Positions 44,159 to 52,671 are shown, counted from the stretch's first letter. The stretch is 64,000 nt of DNA from Streptomyces nymphaeiformis (GCF_014203895.1 NZ_JACHJY010000001.1:868001-932000); one strand, 5' to 3'. The notes: generated from the sequence alone by a model not told the origin. A program made the numbers and translations.

Positions 44159-46017
44159 GCGGCTCCCTCTGGCTGAAACCCCCGACGGTGGGCGAGACCC
44201 CGTTGCCGGCGATCCCGCGCCCCCGGCGCGAGCGCGCGCCGGGCCACCCCGACGAATCCCCACCCCCGTCGGACCCCGCCGGACCACCGGCCCCGGGCAC
44301 CCCGGCCGGGCCACCGACCCCGGGCACCCCCGCCGGGCCACGGGCCTCGGCCGGTCCCGCCGGGCCGCCGGCCCCGGGCACCCCCGCCGGACCGCCGGCC
44401 CCGGGCACCCCCGCCGGACCACCGGCCCCGGGCACCCCCGCCGGGCCACGGGCCTCAGCCGGGCCCGCCGGGCCACCGCCCCCGGGCACCCCCGCCGGAC
44501 CGCCGACCCAGGACGCCCCGGCCGGGCCACCGGCCCCGGGCGCCCCCGCCGGCCCACCGGCCCCGGGCGCCCCCGCCGGCCCACCGGCCTCGGCCGGGCC
44601 CGCCGGTCCGGCGGACCCGGACGGGCCCGCACATCCCGCGGCCGCCGTGGGGCCGCCCGCCCGGACCGCCTCGCCCCCCGCCGGAGGCGGACTCGCCGAC
44701 GATCCGCTCGACGAGCTCGCCCGGCGGCTCGACGGGTTCGTCGCCGTCGCCGTGCACCCGGACGAGATCGCCGCGATCCTCGAGTCCGACGGCATGACCG
44801 ACGAGCACATCCGGCTCACCTACGGCCGCGCCGACTCCTTCTCGCTCGCCGAGGACCTCTACGCGCGCGTGGAGCGGCGCCACCCCGAACCGTCGGCGCC
44901 GCCCTCCGGCGCCTGGCACAGCGAGCTCGCGGGCTGCCTGCTGCGCGGACTCGTCTTCGCGCTCCCCGGCCTCGCGTACGTCCTCGCCGCGCCCCTCCTC
45001 GCCGCGCAGCACGGCCGGTTCGGGCTCCCCGCCGGGACGGTCCCGCTGCTCGCCGGCGCCGTCACCGGCTGGGTCTGGAACCAGGCCCTCTCCCACCGCG
45101 CGTACACCTGGCTCGGGCTCGGCGACCGGGCCGCCGCCGCCCGCGCCCTGCTCATCGGCGCCCCGGCCGGCGCCCTCGCCGGGACGGCCGTCGCCCTCGC
45201 GACCGCCGCGCCCGGCGAGCTCCCGGCCGCCGTCTTCGCCGCCGGACAGTCCCTCTACCTCGCCGCCGCGACCGTGCTCCTGGTCCTCGGCCGCGAACGG
45301 GCCCTGCTCGGCGCCCTGCTGCCGCTCACCGGCGCCGTCCCGGCCCTCCGCTGGGACCTGCCGGACGTCCTGCGCGCGGGACTGCTCCTCGCCTCCCTCG
45401 CCGCGTCCGTCGCCCTCGCCGCGCTCGTCCTGCGTCCCGGCGCCCGCCGGGGCGCGGCGGGCCGCGGCGGACCCCCGCGCGCCGCCTCCCTCCCGTACGG
45501 CCTCTTCGGCCTCGGCAGCGGCGTGCTCGTCCTGCACGCGGGCGTGGCCGACACCCTGGTGACCGGGGCGGGGGCGGTCATCGCGCTCACCCTCTCCATG
45601 GGGCCCGCCGAGTGGCTCCTGCACCGCTTCCGGTACGGCGCCCTGGCCCGGCTGCGGACCCTCACCACCGCCCGCGAGTTCCGCCGGGCGGTCACCGGCA
45701 CCCTCGTGCTCTGCCTCGGCGGCTACCTCACCGTGCTCCTCGCCCTCACCCTCGCCGCGACCCTGGCCTGGCCCGGGGCGCCGCTGCCGACGCTCCCGCG
45801 CCTGGTCACCCTGCTCCTGATCGGGACCGTGCTGTGGCTGGGGCTGCTGCTCCAGGCCTTCGGCGCGGTCCTCAGCGCCGCCACCGTCTGCCTGCTCGCG
45901 GCGGCCGCCCAGACCGTGCACCCGGCGGCGGGCCCGCTGACCGCCGGGGGAGCGGCGGCCGTCCTCGCCGCCCTGACCTGCGCCCTCCTCGTACGACCGA
46001 CCGCCCACCGCGCCTAG
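44155..46017 (+). CDS. Polytopic membrane protein with Pro-rich repeat domain (PelG-like role)
   Basis: 620 residues. Residues ~41-160 are about 13 nine-residue units of the GPPAPGTPA type. Then a conserved-looking soluble segment (DELARRLDGFVAVAVHPDEIAAILESDGMTDEHIRLTYGR, ~180-235) and about 11-12 hydrophobic segments from residue ~255 to the end (LLRGLVFALPGLAYVLAAPLL; LVTLLLIGTVLWLGLLLQAF and others). PelG, the 12-TM partner of PelF, is of the Wzx/MOP kind; the topology and gene position suggest an equivalent role in polymer export, but I see no sequence signature that proves homology. Start codon overlaps the PelF-like stop (ATGA). Confidence 0.7.
   Translation: MSGSLWLKPPTVGETPLPAIPRPRRERAPGHPDESPPPSDPAGPPAPGTPAGPPTPGTPAGPRASAGPAGPPAPGTPAGPPAPGTPAGPPAPGTPAGPRASAGPAGPPPPGTPAGPPTQDAPAGPPAPGAPAGPPAPGAPAGPPASAGPAGPADPDGPAHPAAAVGPPARTASPPAGGGLADDPLDELARRLDGFVAVAVHPDEIAAILESDGMTDEHIRLTYGRADSFSLAEDLYARVERRHPEPSAPPSGAWHSELAGCLLRGLVFALPGLAYVLAAPLLAAQHGRFGLPAGTVPLLAGAVTGWVWNQALSHRAYTWLGLGDRAAAARALLIGAPAGALAGTAVALATAAPGELPAAVFAAGQSLYLAAATVLLVLGRERALLGALLPLTGAVPALRWDLPDVLRAGLLLASLAASVALAALVLRPGARRGAAGRGGPPRAASLPYGLFGLGSGVLVLHAGVADTLVTGAGAVIALTLSMGPAEWLLHRFRYGALARLRTLTTAREFRRAVTGTLVLCLGGYLTVLLALTLAATLAWPGAPLPTLPRLVTLLLIGTVLWLGLLLQAFGAVLSAATVCLLAAAAQTVHPAAGPLTAGGAAAVLAALTCALLVRPTAHRA
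44271..44625 (+). repeat. 27-bp coding tandem repeat (Pro/Gly-rich)
   Basis: Roughly 13 imperfect 27-bp units encoding GPPAPGTPA, GPPTPGTPA, GPRASAGPA and variants inside the membrane protein's cytosolic N-terminus. Unit number is likely to vary between strains. Confidence 0.85.
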
Positions 46018-46030
46018 GAACGCCGACGCC

Positions 46031-46651
46031 ATGACGAACCCCTCCCTCCTGGTGCCGTACTACGAGCACCCGGCCGAGCGCCCCGAGGCCTGGTCGGCGC
46101 TCGTCGACGCGGCGCCGACCCTGTACGGCGTCGTCCTCAACCCGGCGAGCGGCGCCGGCGAGGCCCCCGACCCGGCGTTCGCCGAGGCCGCCGGGCGGCT
46201 GCGGGCGGCCGGGGTGCGGCTCCTCGGCTACGTGGACACCTCCTACGGCCGCCGCCCGCACGCCGAGGTCGTCGCCGAACTGCTCCGCCACCGCGACTGG
46301 TACGGAGCCGACGGCGCCTTCCTCGACCAGGTGGCGACGGCGCCCGCCGCCCTTCCCCACTACCGCCGCATCGCGGTCGCCGCCCGGGCCGCCGGGGCCG
46401 CGACCCTCGTCTTCAACCACGGGGCCCACCCCGACCCCGGCTACGAGGCGCAGGCGGACCTCCTCGTCACCTTCGAGGGCCCCTGGGACACGTACCGGAC
46501 GCTCGACCTGCCGGTCGCCGCCCACTACTGCCACCTCGTGTACGCGGCCCCCGCGGGCTTCCGCCCGGCCACCCCGGTGCACTGCGCCGTCCCCGGCACG
46601 GGCGCGCACCCCTGGGGCACCCTCCCGCACCTCCTGGAGCCCGCCCGATGA
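46031..46651 (+). CDS. Spherulation-specific family 4 (GH135-like) protein
   Basis: 206 residues of the spherulin-4 / GH135 kind: SLLVPYYEHPAERPEAWSALVD, LYGVVLNPASGAGE, LLGYVDTSYGRRP, and VTFEGPWDTY. Fungal Sph3 cleaves galactosaminogalactan and is needed for its synthesis. In the active-site strand DGAFLDQVAT the Asp99 is followed by Gln100, whereas the usual motif has Asp-Glu; Glu149 in TFEGP is retained. No signal peptide is present, so the protein seems cytosolic or leaves by another route. The start is 13 bp after the membrane-protein gene, and the stop overlaps the GH114 ATG (ATGA). Confidence 0.82.
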   Translation: MTNPSLLVPYYEHPAERPEAWSALVDAAPTLYGVVLNPASGAGEAPDPAFAEAAGRLRAAGVRLLGYVDTSYGRRPHAEVVAELLRHRDWYGADGAFLDQVATAPAALPHYRRIAVAARAAGAATLVFNHGAHPDPGYEAQADLLVTFEGPWDTYRTLDLPVAAHYCHLVYAAPAGFRPATPVHCAVPGTGAHPWGTLPHLLEPAR

Positions 46652-47436
46652 GACGTCTCCTCCCGCTGCTCGCCGGCCTGTTGCTCCTCGCCACCGCCTG
46701 CACGGCCGCCCCCGACCCGGACCCCAAGACCACCGCGGACCGCTGGCGCCCGGCCCCCGGACTCACCTGGCAGTGGCAGCTCAGCGGCACGCTCGACCCG
46801 GCCGTCGACGTCCCGGTGTACGACATCGACGGCTTCGACCACCCGGCCTCGACCGTCGCCGACCTGCACCGCCGGGGCCGCAAGGTCATCTGCTACGTGT
46901 CCACCGGCGCCTGGGAGAAGTTCCGCCCCGACGCCGGGAGCTTCCCGGCGGCCGTCCTCGGCCGGGGCAACGGCTGGCCGGGCGAGCGCTGGCTCGACGT
47001 CCGGCGCACCGACGTCCTCGGGCCGATCATGGCCAAGCGCCTCGACATGTGCCGCGACAAGGGCTTCGACGCCGTCGAGCCGGACAACATGGACGGCTAC
47101 CGCAACCGCACCGGCTTCCCCCTGACCGCCGCCGACCAGCTCCGCTACAACCGCCTGATCGCCACGATGGCCCACGAGCGCGGCCTGTCGGTCGGCCTGA
47201 AGAACGACCTGGACCAGATCCCGCAGCTGCTCCCGGACTTCGACTTCGCGGTGAACGAGCAGTGCGCCGAGTACGAGGAGTGCGACGCCCTCGTCCCGTT
47301 CGTCACGGCGGGCAAAGCCGTCTTCCACGTCGAGTACGAGCTGACGACGGCCCAGTTCTGCCCGCAGACCCGGAAGCTGGGACTCAGCTCCATGCGGAAG
47401 CGCTACGAGCTCGACGCCTGGCGCCAGCCCTGTTAG
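46648..47436 (+). CDS. GH114 endo-alpha-1,4-polygalactosaminidase-like lipoprotein
   Basis: 262 residues. The signal LLPLLAGLLLLATAC with Cys18 suggests a lipoprotein. The rest is a TIM-barrel GH114 domain: WQWQLSGTLD, VPVYDIDGFD, KVICYVSTGAWE, FDAVEPDNMDGY (Asp146) and FAVNEQCAEYEEC (Glu204), matching the catalytic Asp/Glu pattern of fungal Ega3. GH114 enzymes cleave alpha-1,4-linked galactosamine polymers. Last gene of the cluster, coupled to the GH135-like gene; its 3' end overlaps the convergent cobS stop by 4 bp. It would trim or release deacetylated polymer at the cell surface. Confidence 0.9.
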   Translation: MRRLLPLLAGLLLLATACTAAPDPDPKTTADRWRPAPGLTWQWQLSGTLDPAVDVPVYDIDGFDHPASTVADLHRRGRKVICYVSTGAWEKFRPDAGSFPAAVLGRGNGWPGERWLDVRRTDVLGPIMAKRLDMCRDKGFDAVEPDNMDGYRNRTGFPLTAADQLRYNRLIATMAHERGLSVGLKNDLDQIPQLLPDFDFAVNEQCAEYEECDALVPFVTAGKAVFHVEYELTTAQFCPQTRKLGLSSMRKRYELDAWRQPC

Positions 47437-48197
47437 CCCAGCGTCAGCGCGACCAGCGCGACCGTGGCCGCCGTCTCCTCCACCGCGCCGAACACGTCGC
47501 CCGTCACCCCGCCGAAGCGCCGCACGCACCGGCGGAGCAGCAGCGCCGCCGCGCCGAGGCCCGCGCCGGCCGCCAGGACGTCGCGGACGGCGTCGTACGG
47601 GGAGAGGAGGAGGCCCGTCGCCGCGCCGAGGGTCAGGACGAGGGCGGTCATGAGGGTCGCCGAGCGGGTCGGGACCGTCGCGGCGACGATCGCGCCGAGG
47701 CCCTCGGGGCGGGCCGCCGGGACGCCGTGCCGGGACGCGTGGGTGAGGGCGAGCCGGGACACGGTGGCGGCGAAGGCCGCGGCGACCGTGCCGCGCGTCC
47801 AGCCCTCCCCGTACAGCTCGTACAGCGCGGCGACCTGGGCGAGCAGGACGAGGACCAGGGCGATGACGCCGAACGGCCCGATGTCCGACTGCTTCATGAT
47901 CCGCAGCGCGTCCTCGGCGGGCTTGGCGCTGCCGAGGCCGTCGGCGGTGTCCGCGAGGCCGTCGAGGTGGAGGCCCCGGGTGAGCAGGGCGGGGACGGCG
48001 GTGGAGACGACGGCCGCGAGCAGCGGTCCGGAGCCGAGCAGCAGGAACGTTCCGCCAGCCATGGCGGCGCAGAGCCCGACGGCCAGGCCCGCGACCGGGG
48101 CGCAGAGCATGCCGGCGCGCGCCGCGTCCCGGTCCCAGCGGGTGATGCGGGCGGGGAACACGGTGAGGGTCCCGAAGGCGAAACGCAGGCCGTCCAT
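47433..48197 (-). CDS. cobS: Adenosylcobinamide-GDP ribazoletransferase (cobalamin synthase)
   Basis: 254 residues, polytopic membrane enzyme joining adenosylcobinamide-GDP to alpha-ribazole. The signature LHLDGLADTADGLGSAKPAEDALRIMKQSDIGPFG is complete, and several TM segments follow. The ATG at 48197 starts MDGLRFAFGTLTVFP, the normal N-terminus. It works with cobT and cobU, which lie 3.4 kb upstream on the same strand beyond two membrane genes. No cobalamin riboswitch is visible in the window. Confidence 0.95.
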   Translation of the reverse strand: MDGLRFAFGTLTVFPARITRWDRDAARAGMLCAPVAGLAVGLCAAMAGGTFLLLGSGPLLAAVVSTAVPALLTRGLHLDGLADTADGLGSAKPAEDALRIMKQSDIGPFGVIALVLVLLAQVAALYELYGEGWTRGTVAAAFAATVSRLALTHASRHGVPAARPEGLGAIVAATVPTRSATLMTALVLTLGAATGLLLSPYDAVRDVLAAGAGLGAAALLLRRCVRRFGGVTGDVFGAVEETAATVALVALTLG

Positions 48198-48264
48198 CCG
48201 GGCAGGGTAATCGTCGTCCCCGGACGGTAGATTGCGCATACGGCGCATATCGGAAGTGGGTGGC

Positions 48265-49029
48265 ATGGGTCACTGGTTCTCCCGGAACATCGTCGAGCCG
48301 GGCAAGCTCCCGATGCTGCTCGCTCTGACCTCCTTCGTCCTGACATTCCTGGTCACCCGTACCGTCACCCGGCTCATCCGGGCGGGCAAGGGGCCCTTCG
48401 GGAACATCTCCTCGGGAGGCGTCCACATCCATCACGTCGTACCGGGCATCGTCCTCACCGTCCTCGGCGGATTCGGCGCGGTGGCCAGCGACCGGCACGG
48501 CGTCGCCGCGGCCGTCTTCGCCGTCGTCTTCGGGACCGGCGCCGGGCTCGTCCTGGACGAGTTCGCGCTCATCCTCCACCTCGACGACGTGTACTGGTCG
48601 GACGAGGGCCGCAAGAGCGTCGAGGTGGTCGTCCTCACCGCGGCCCTGGCCCTGCTCGCCCTGAGCGGCTTCTCGCCGCTCGGCGTCAACGACGTGACGC
48701 CGCAGGAGCGTCAGGACCGGAGTGCCTTCATCCTCAGCATCGCGCTGAACTTCCTGCTCGTCCTCGTGACCCTGGTGAAGGGGAAGACCCGGATGGCCGT
48801 GTTCGGGGTCCTGGTCCCGTTCGTGGCGATCGTCGGCGCCGTGCGCCTCGCCCGCCCCGGCTCCTGGTGGTCCCGCCGCTTCTACGGCCGCCGCCACCGG
48901 GCCAGGGCCCGGGCCAGGGTCCGCGCGTACCGCCACGACAAGCGCTGGACCAAGGTGCGCCGCCGTTTTCAGGACCTGATCGGCGGCTTCCAGGAGCGGG
49001 TGCCCGGGCGGGGCTCGACGCCGTCCTGA
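48265..49029 (+). CDS. Hypothetical membrane protein
   Basis: 254 residues. TM segments: LPMLLALTSFVLTFLVTRTV, VVPGIVLTVLGGFGAVAS, AAAVFAVVFGTGAGLVLDEFALIL, VEVVVLTAALALLALSGF, and AFILSIALNFLLVLVTLVKG plus MAVFGVLVPFVAIVGAVRLA. Conserved-looking polar features are SSGGVHIHHVVPG and HLDDVYWSDEGR, a His/Asp set that could bind metal. The C-terminal ~60 residues are strongly basic. Family not recognised. It is divergent from cobS, and its 3' end overlaps the convergent rhomboid-like gene by 61 bp. Confidence 0.82.
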   Translation: MGHWFSRNIVEPGKLPMLLALTSFVLTFLVTRTVTRLIRAGKGPFGNISSGGVHIHHVVPGIVLTVLGGFGAVASDRHGVAAAVFAVVFGTGAGLVLDEFALILHLDDVYWSDEGRKSVEVVVLTAALALLALSGFSPLGVNDVTPQERQDRSAFILSIALNFLLVLVTLVKGKTRMAVFGVLVPFVAIVGAVRLARPGSWWSRRFYGRRHRARARARVRAYRHDKRWTKVRRRFQDLIGGFQERVPGRGSTPS

Positions 49030-49679
49030 CCCCGCTCGCGCCAGGCCTGGACCGCGATGAGGGCGAGGACGGCGGCGATCGCCGCGATGTGCTCCTTGCC
49101 CGCCAGGTTCGCCTTGATCACCACCTCGATCACCATGGACAGGACGACGAGCGCACCCGTCCACCGCGCCCCGTACCGCCAGCAGACGTAGACCGCGAGG
49201 CCCACCACGGCGGCCGAGGGACCGGTGTCGACGACCTGCGCGTCGGTGGCGGGCAGTCCGAAGGGGTTGTCGGGACCGAGGGCGATGCCCACGCGCGCGT
49301 AGAGCGTGCCGGCGAGCGTCGCCAGAAAGGCGACGCCGAGCGTCCGCCACCGCCCGAGGCAGATCTCGGCGATCCCGAACACCAGCAGGACCTGCGCGAG
49401 GGCGCCCCAGACGGGCAGGTCGAGCGCGGGCACGAACAGCGAGAGCGGGGTCCGCAGCAGCGACAGCCACAGGGGGTCCTCGGCCCGTACGGAGCCGATG
49501 TCCTGGACAGGCTGATAGCCCCAGTCCTGGTTCTGCACGAGCTGGAACAGCGCGGTGAGACAGACGGCGGCCAGCGTCATCGGCACCGCCCTCCACCTCT
49601 TGGTGACGAGCGCCGTCCGTACGGTGGTGAACAGCGGCCCCCACTCGCGCCGGGCGAAACCCTTCAGGGCCTTGCTCAA
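48969..49679 (-). CDS. Rhomboid-like membrane protein
   Basis: 236 residues with about five or six TM segments (PMTLAAVCLTALFQLV; WGALAQVLLVFGIAEICLG; TLGVAFLATLAGTLYARVGIAL; AVVGLAVYVCWRYGARW; GALVVLSMVIEVVI; EHIAAIAAVLALIAVQAW). This resembles actinobacterial proteins annotated rhomboid-like, but the catalytic GxSG/His pair is not obvious (TGPSAAVVG and KEHIAA are the nearest), so protease activity is doubtful. The start is a TTG at 49679 with GGAGAG upstream, and its first bases overlap the upstream gene's stop as TTGA, implying coupling with the MprF-like gene. Confidence 0.75.
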   Translation of the reverse strand: MSKALKGFARREWGPLFTTVRTALVTKRWRAVPMTLAAVCLTALFQLVQNQDWGYQPVQDIGSVRAEDPLWLSLLRTPLSLFVPALDLPVWGALAQVLLVFGIAEICLGRWRTLGVAFLATLAGTLYARVGIALGPDNPFGLPATDAQVVDTGPSAAVVGLAVYVCWRYGARWTGALVVLSMVIEVVIKANLAGKEHIAAIAAVLALIAVQAWRERGQDGVEPRPGTRSWKPPIRS

Positions 49680-51439
49680 CGGCTGCTCTCCAGATGTCTG
49701 CGGTGCATCCACTTCGGCAGACCGGGGGCCTCCAGGAAGCCCTCGGCCCGCCCGGCCGCGAGGCCGATGCGCAGCAGGTCCGCACTCTTCTCGAAGAGCA
49801 TGAATCGGGGCTCCCAGATCGGTCGGTACTTGGCGTTGGCGCGGTACAGCGACTCGATCTGCCACCAGCGGGAGAAGAAACTGAGCAGTGAACGCCACAT
49901 GCGCAGCACCGGTCCCGCCCCGAGCTTCGAGCCACGTTCGAAGACGGATCGGAACATCGCGAAGTTGAGCGAGACCTGAGTGATCCCGATCTCCTTGGCG
50001 CGCTGCAGGAGTTCGATGACCATGAACTCCATCAGGCCGTTCTCGGAGTCCCGGTCACGGCGCATCAGATCCAGCGAGAGCCCCTGCGGCCCCCAGGGCA
50101 CGAAGGAGAGCAGCGCCCGCAGCTCCCCCTCGTCGTCGGTGCACTCCAGCATCACGCAGCGGCCGTCCTTGGGGTCGCCGAGCCGGCCGAGCGCCATCGA
50201 GAAGCCGCGCTCGGTGGCCCCGTCCCGCCAGTCGTCCGCCTTGCGGAGCAGTTCGGCCATCTCCTCGGCGGGGATGTCCTCGTGGCGCCGGATCCGGACC
50301 TCGTACCCGGCCCGCTTCACCCGGTTGAAGGCCTGCCGGACGGTCCGCATGGCGCGGCCGTCCAGGGTGAACTCGTCGGTCTCCACGATCGCCTCGTCGC
50401 CCAGCTCCAGGGCGTCCAGGCCGTGCCGGGCGTAGATGACCCCGGCCTCCTCGCTCGCGCCCATCACCGCCGGGATCCAGCCGTGCTCGCGGGCCTCGGC
50501 GAGCCAGGGCTCGATGGCGCCCGGCCAGGCCTCGGGGTCGCCGATCGGGTCGCCGGAGGCCAGCGAGACCCCGCCCACCACCCGGTAGGCGATGGCCGCC
50601 TTCTCGCTCGGCGACCACACGACGCTCTTCTCGCGGCGCAGCGCGAAGTAGCCGAGCGAGTCGCGCTCGCCCTGCTTGTCGAGCAGGAGCCGCAGCCGGT
50701 CCTCGTCCTCCTCGGTCAGCGGGTCGACGGCCCGCCGGGAGCGGAAGGCGGCGAAGAGCACCGCGATGATCAGCAGCGTGGACAGGACGTTGATGGTGAC
50801 GTCGACCCAGCCGGGGGTGCTGATGTTGGAGAAGCCGGAGCTGTCGGAGGCCAGCGTGACGAGCCGCAGCAGGCCGTACTTCCAGCGGTCCATGAAGGTG
50901 GAGGTGACGGGGGAGTCGTTGGTGAGGGTCACCAGGAGGGCGGCGAGCAGCGAGGTGACGAGCAGGCCGCCGACCGCCACCCCCGCCGCCAGCTTCGGGT
51001 TGGAGCGGTCGCCCTTCGCGTAGAACTCCTTGCGGCTGACGAGCAGCGCGAGGACGAACGCGGCGGTGAGGAACAGCGAGATCCAGTTCTGGGCGTGCTG
51101 CCGGATCTCGGGGAAGGCCATCACGAGGGCGAAGAGCAGCAGGAAGAGGCCGCTGAGCACCAGGTTGAGGATCCACGCGGCCCGCTTGCGGCGCCGCATG
51201 GTGATCGCCAGGAAGAGGGTGAAGACGCCCGAGGCGAAGCCCGCGGTGAGCATGTACGGGGTGAAGTAGTTGTCCTCGTTGTGCCGGCGCAGGTCGTTGC
51301 CGAACGAGACCCAGACGGCGCTCAGGAAGTTGATGAACGTGACGACCCGCAGGTACCAGACGGCGAAAGCGGCGCCGCGCCGTGAACGCGCGGTCGTACC
51401 CCGGGGTGCTGCTTCGGCAGACAAGCGGACTTCTCCCAT
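49676..51439 (-). CDS. MprF/LysX-like phosphatidylglycerol lysyltransferase-domain protein
   Basis: 587 residues. About six TM segments occupy residues ~25-235, then a soluble C-terminal domain (DUF2156, ~260-560): DSLGYFALRREKSVVWSPSEKAAIAYRVVGGVSLASGDPIGD, PEAWPGAIEPWLAEAREHGW, GFSMALGRLGDPKDGRCVMLECTDDEGELRALLSFVPWG and GITQVSLNFAMFRSVFERG. This is the aminoacyl-phosphatidylglycerol synthase fold; Mtb LysX carries the same module. The enzyme would transfer an amino acid from tRNA to a membrane lipid. Unlike LysX there is no fused lysyl-tRNA synthetase. The rhomboid-like gene is translationally coupled downstream. Confidence 0.88.
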   Translation of the reverse strand: MGEVRLSAEAAPRGTTARSRRGAAFAVWYLRVVTFINFLSAVWVSFGNDLRRHNEDNYFTPYMLTAGFASGVFTLFLAITMRRRKRAAWILNLVLSGLFLLLFALVMAFPEIRQHAQNWISLFLTAAFVLALLVSRKEFYAKGDRSNPKLAAGVAVGGLLVTSLLAALLVTLTNDSPVTSTFMDRWKYGLLRLVTLASDSSGFSNISTPGWVDVTINVLSTLLIIAVLFAAFRSRRAVDPLTEEDEDRLRLLLDKQGERDSLGYFALRREKSVVWSPSEKAAIAYRVVGGVSLASGDPIGDPEAWPGAIEPWLAEAREHGWIPAVMGASEEAGVIYARHGLDALELGDEAIVETDEFTLDGRAMRTVRQAFNRVKRAGYEVRIRRHEDIPAEEMAELLRKADDWRDGATERGFSMALGRLGDPKDGRCVMLECTDDEGELRALLSFVPWGPQGLSLDLMRRDRDSENGLMEFMVIELLQRAKEIGITQVSLNFAMFRSVFERGSKLGAGPVLRMWRSLLSFFSRWWQIESLYRANAKYRPIWEPRFMLFEKSADLLRIGLAAGRAEGFLEAPGLPKWMHRRHLESSR

Positions 51440-51546
51440 GAAAAGCGATCATATGGGGCACGGCTTGCGCTACGGAGACGCCCCGGGCGGTCACGCGCGC
51501 GTCGCCCGCGACCGCCCCGGAGCCGGTCCTTCGCTTACGCCCGCGC

Positions 51547-52656
51547 TCAGGCCTCCGCGGCGCCGTCGGCGTCCGGAGTGGTCGGATCCGGACGCTCGGG
51601 CAGCTCCGCGGCGAACGCCGCCGCGGCCTGGACGAGGGGAAGTGCGAGCAATGCCCCGGTTCCCTCACCCACATGGACGCCGTGATCGAGCAGCGGGTTG
51701 AGCGCCATCCGATCCAGCGCCTTCGCCTGCGCCGGCTCCCCGCTCACCTGCCCCGCCAGCCACCAGTCCGGCGCCCGGAAGGCCGCCCGCTGCGCCACGA
51801 GCGCACAGGCCGCGCCCACCACACCGTCCAGGATCACCGGCATCCGCCGCACCGAGGCCTGGAGCAGGAAACCGGTCATCGCCGCCAGGTCCGCCCCGCC
51901 GACCGCCGCGAGCAGCTGCAGCTGATCGCCCAGGACCGGCCGGGCCCGCCGCAGCGCGTCCCGGATCGCCGCGCACTTGCGCATCCACGCCAGATCGTCG
52001 ATCCCGGCACCGCCCCGGCCCGTCACCACCGAGGCGTCCGTCCCGCACAGCGCCGCGATCAGCGTCGACGCGGCGGTCGTCCCGCCGACGCTCAGATCCC
52101 CGAGCACCACCAGATCGGTGCCCGAGTCCGCCTCCTCGTCGGCGATCGCCATGCCGAGCCGGACCGCCGCCTCGGTCTCCTCCGCCGTCAGCGCGTCCGC
52201 CACGTCGATCCGGCCGCTGCCGCGCCGCACCCGGTGCCGTACCACCTCGGCCGGCAGCAGCTCCGGATCGCAGTCCAGACCGGCGTCCACGACCCGCACC
52301 GGGACGCGCATCGAGCGGGCGAGGACGGCCACCGGACTCGTCCCGTCGAGCACCGCCCGCACCAGCTCGTGCGCCGTGCCCGCCGCGCGCCCCGACACGT
52401 CGAGCGAGGCCACCCCGTGGTCGCCCGCGAACAGCACGACCTTCGGCTCCTCGATCGCCCGCACCTTGACCGAGGCCTGCGCCGCCGACAGCCACTCGCC
52501 CAGCTCGTCCAGCCTGCCGAGCGCCCCCGGTGGCACGCTCAGCCGCTCCCGGCGCTCCTCGGCGTCACGCCGAATGCCGCCGTCGGGGCGCTCGATCAGA
52601 TCGGAGAAGTCGTCGAGGTTCAAGGTTCCGCCTAGGGACGAGTCAGCGAGGGCCAT
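51547..52656 (-). CDS. cobT: Nicotinate-nucleotide:dimethylbenzimidazole phosphoribosyltransferase
   Basis: 369 residues. Makes alpha-ribazole phosphate for the lower ligand of cobalamin. Motifs: SVPPGALGRLDELGEWL, VVLFAGDHGVASLDVSG, LGDLSVGGTTAASTLIAAL, VTGRGGAGIDD and the end LNPLLDHGVHVGEGTGALLALPLVQAA with the catalytic Glu in GEGTGA. Start ATG at 52656, 15 bp after the cobU-fusion stop, so the two form an operon. The N-terminal ~25 residues are an extension. Confidence 0.95.
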   Translation of the reverse strand: MALADSSLGGTLNLDDFSDLIERPDGGIRRDAEERRERLSVPPGALGRLDELGEWLSAAQASVKVRAIEEPKVVLFAGDHGVASLDVSGRAAGTAHELVRAVLDGTSPVAVLARSMRVPVRVVDAGLDCDPELLPAEVVRHRVRRGSGRIDVADALTAEETEAAVRLGMAIADEEADSGTDLVVLGDLSVGGTTAASTLIAALCGTDASVVTGRGGAGIDDLAWMRKCAAIRDALRRARPVLGDQLQLLAAVGGADLAAMTGFLLQASVRRMPVILDGVVGAACALVAQRAAFRAPDWWLAGQVSGEPAQAKALDRMALNPLLDHGVHVGEGTGALLALPLVQAAAAFAAELPERPDPTTPDADGAAEA

Positions 52657-52671
52657 CAGCGATCGGCAACC

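Noticed and set aside
44097..44819. A minus-strand collagen-like protein with GGPAGVPGAGG repeats
   Set aside because: It is the antisense of the Pro-rich 27-bp coding repeat in the membrane protein; it has no plausible start context.
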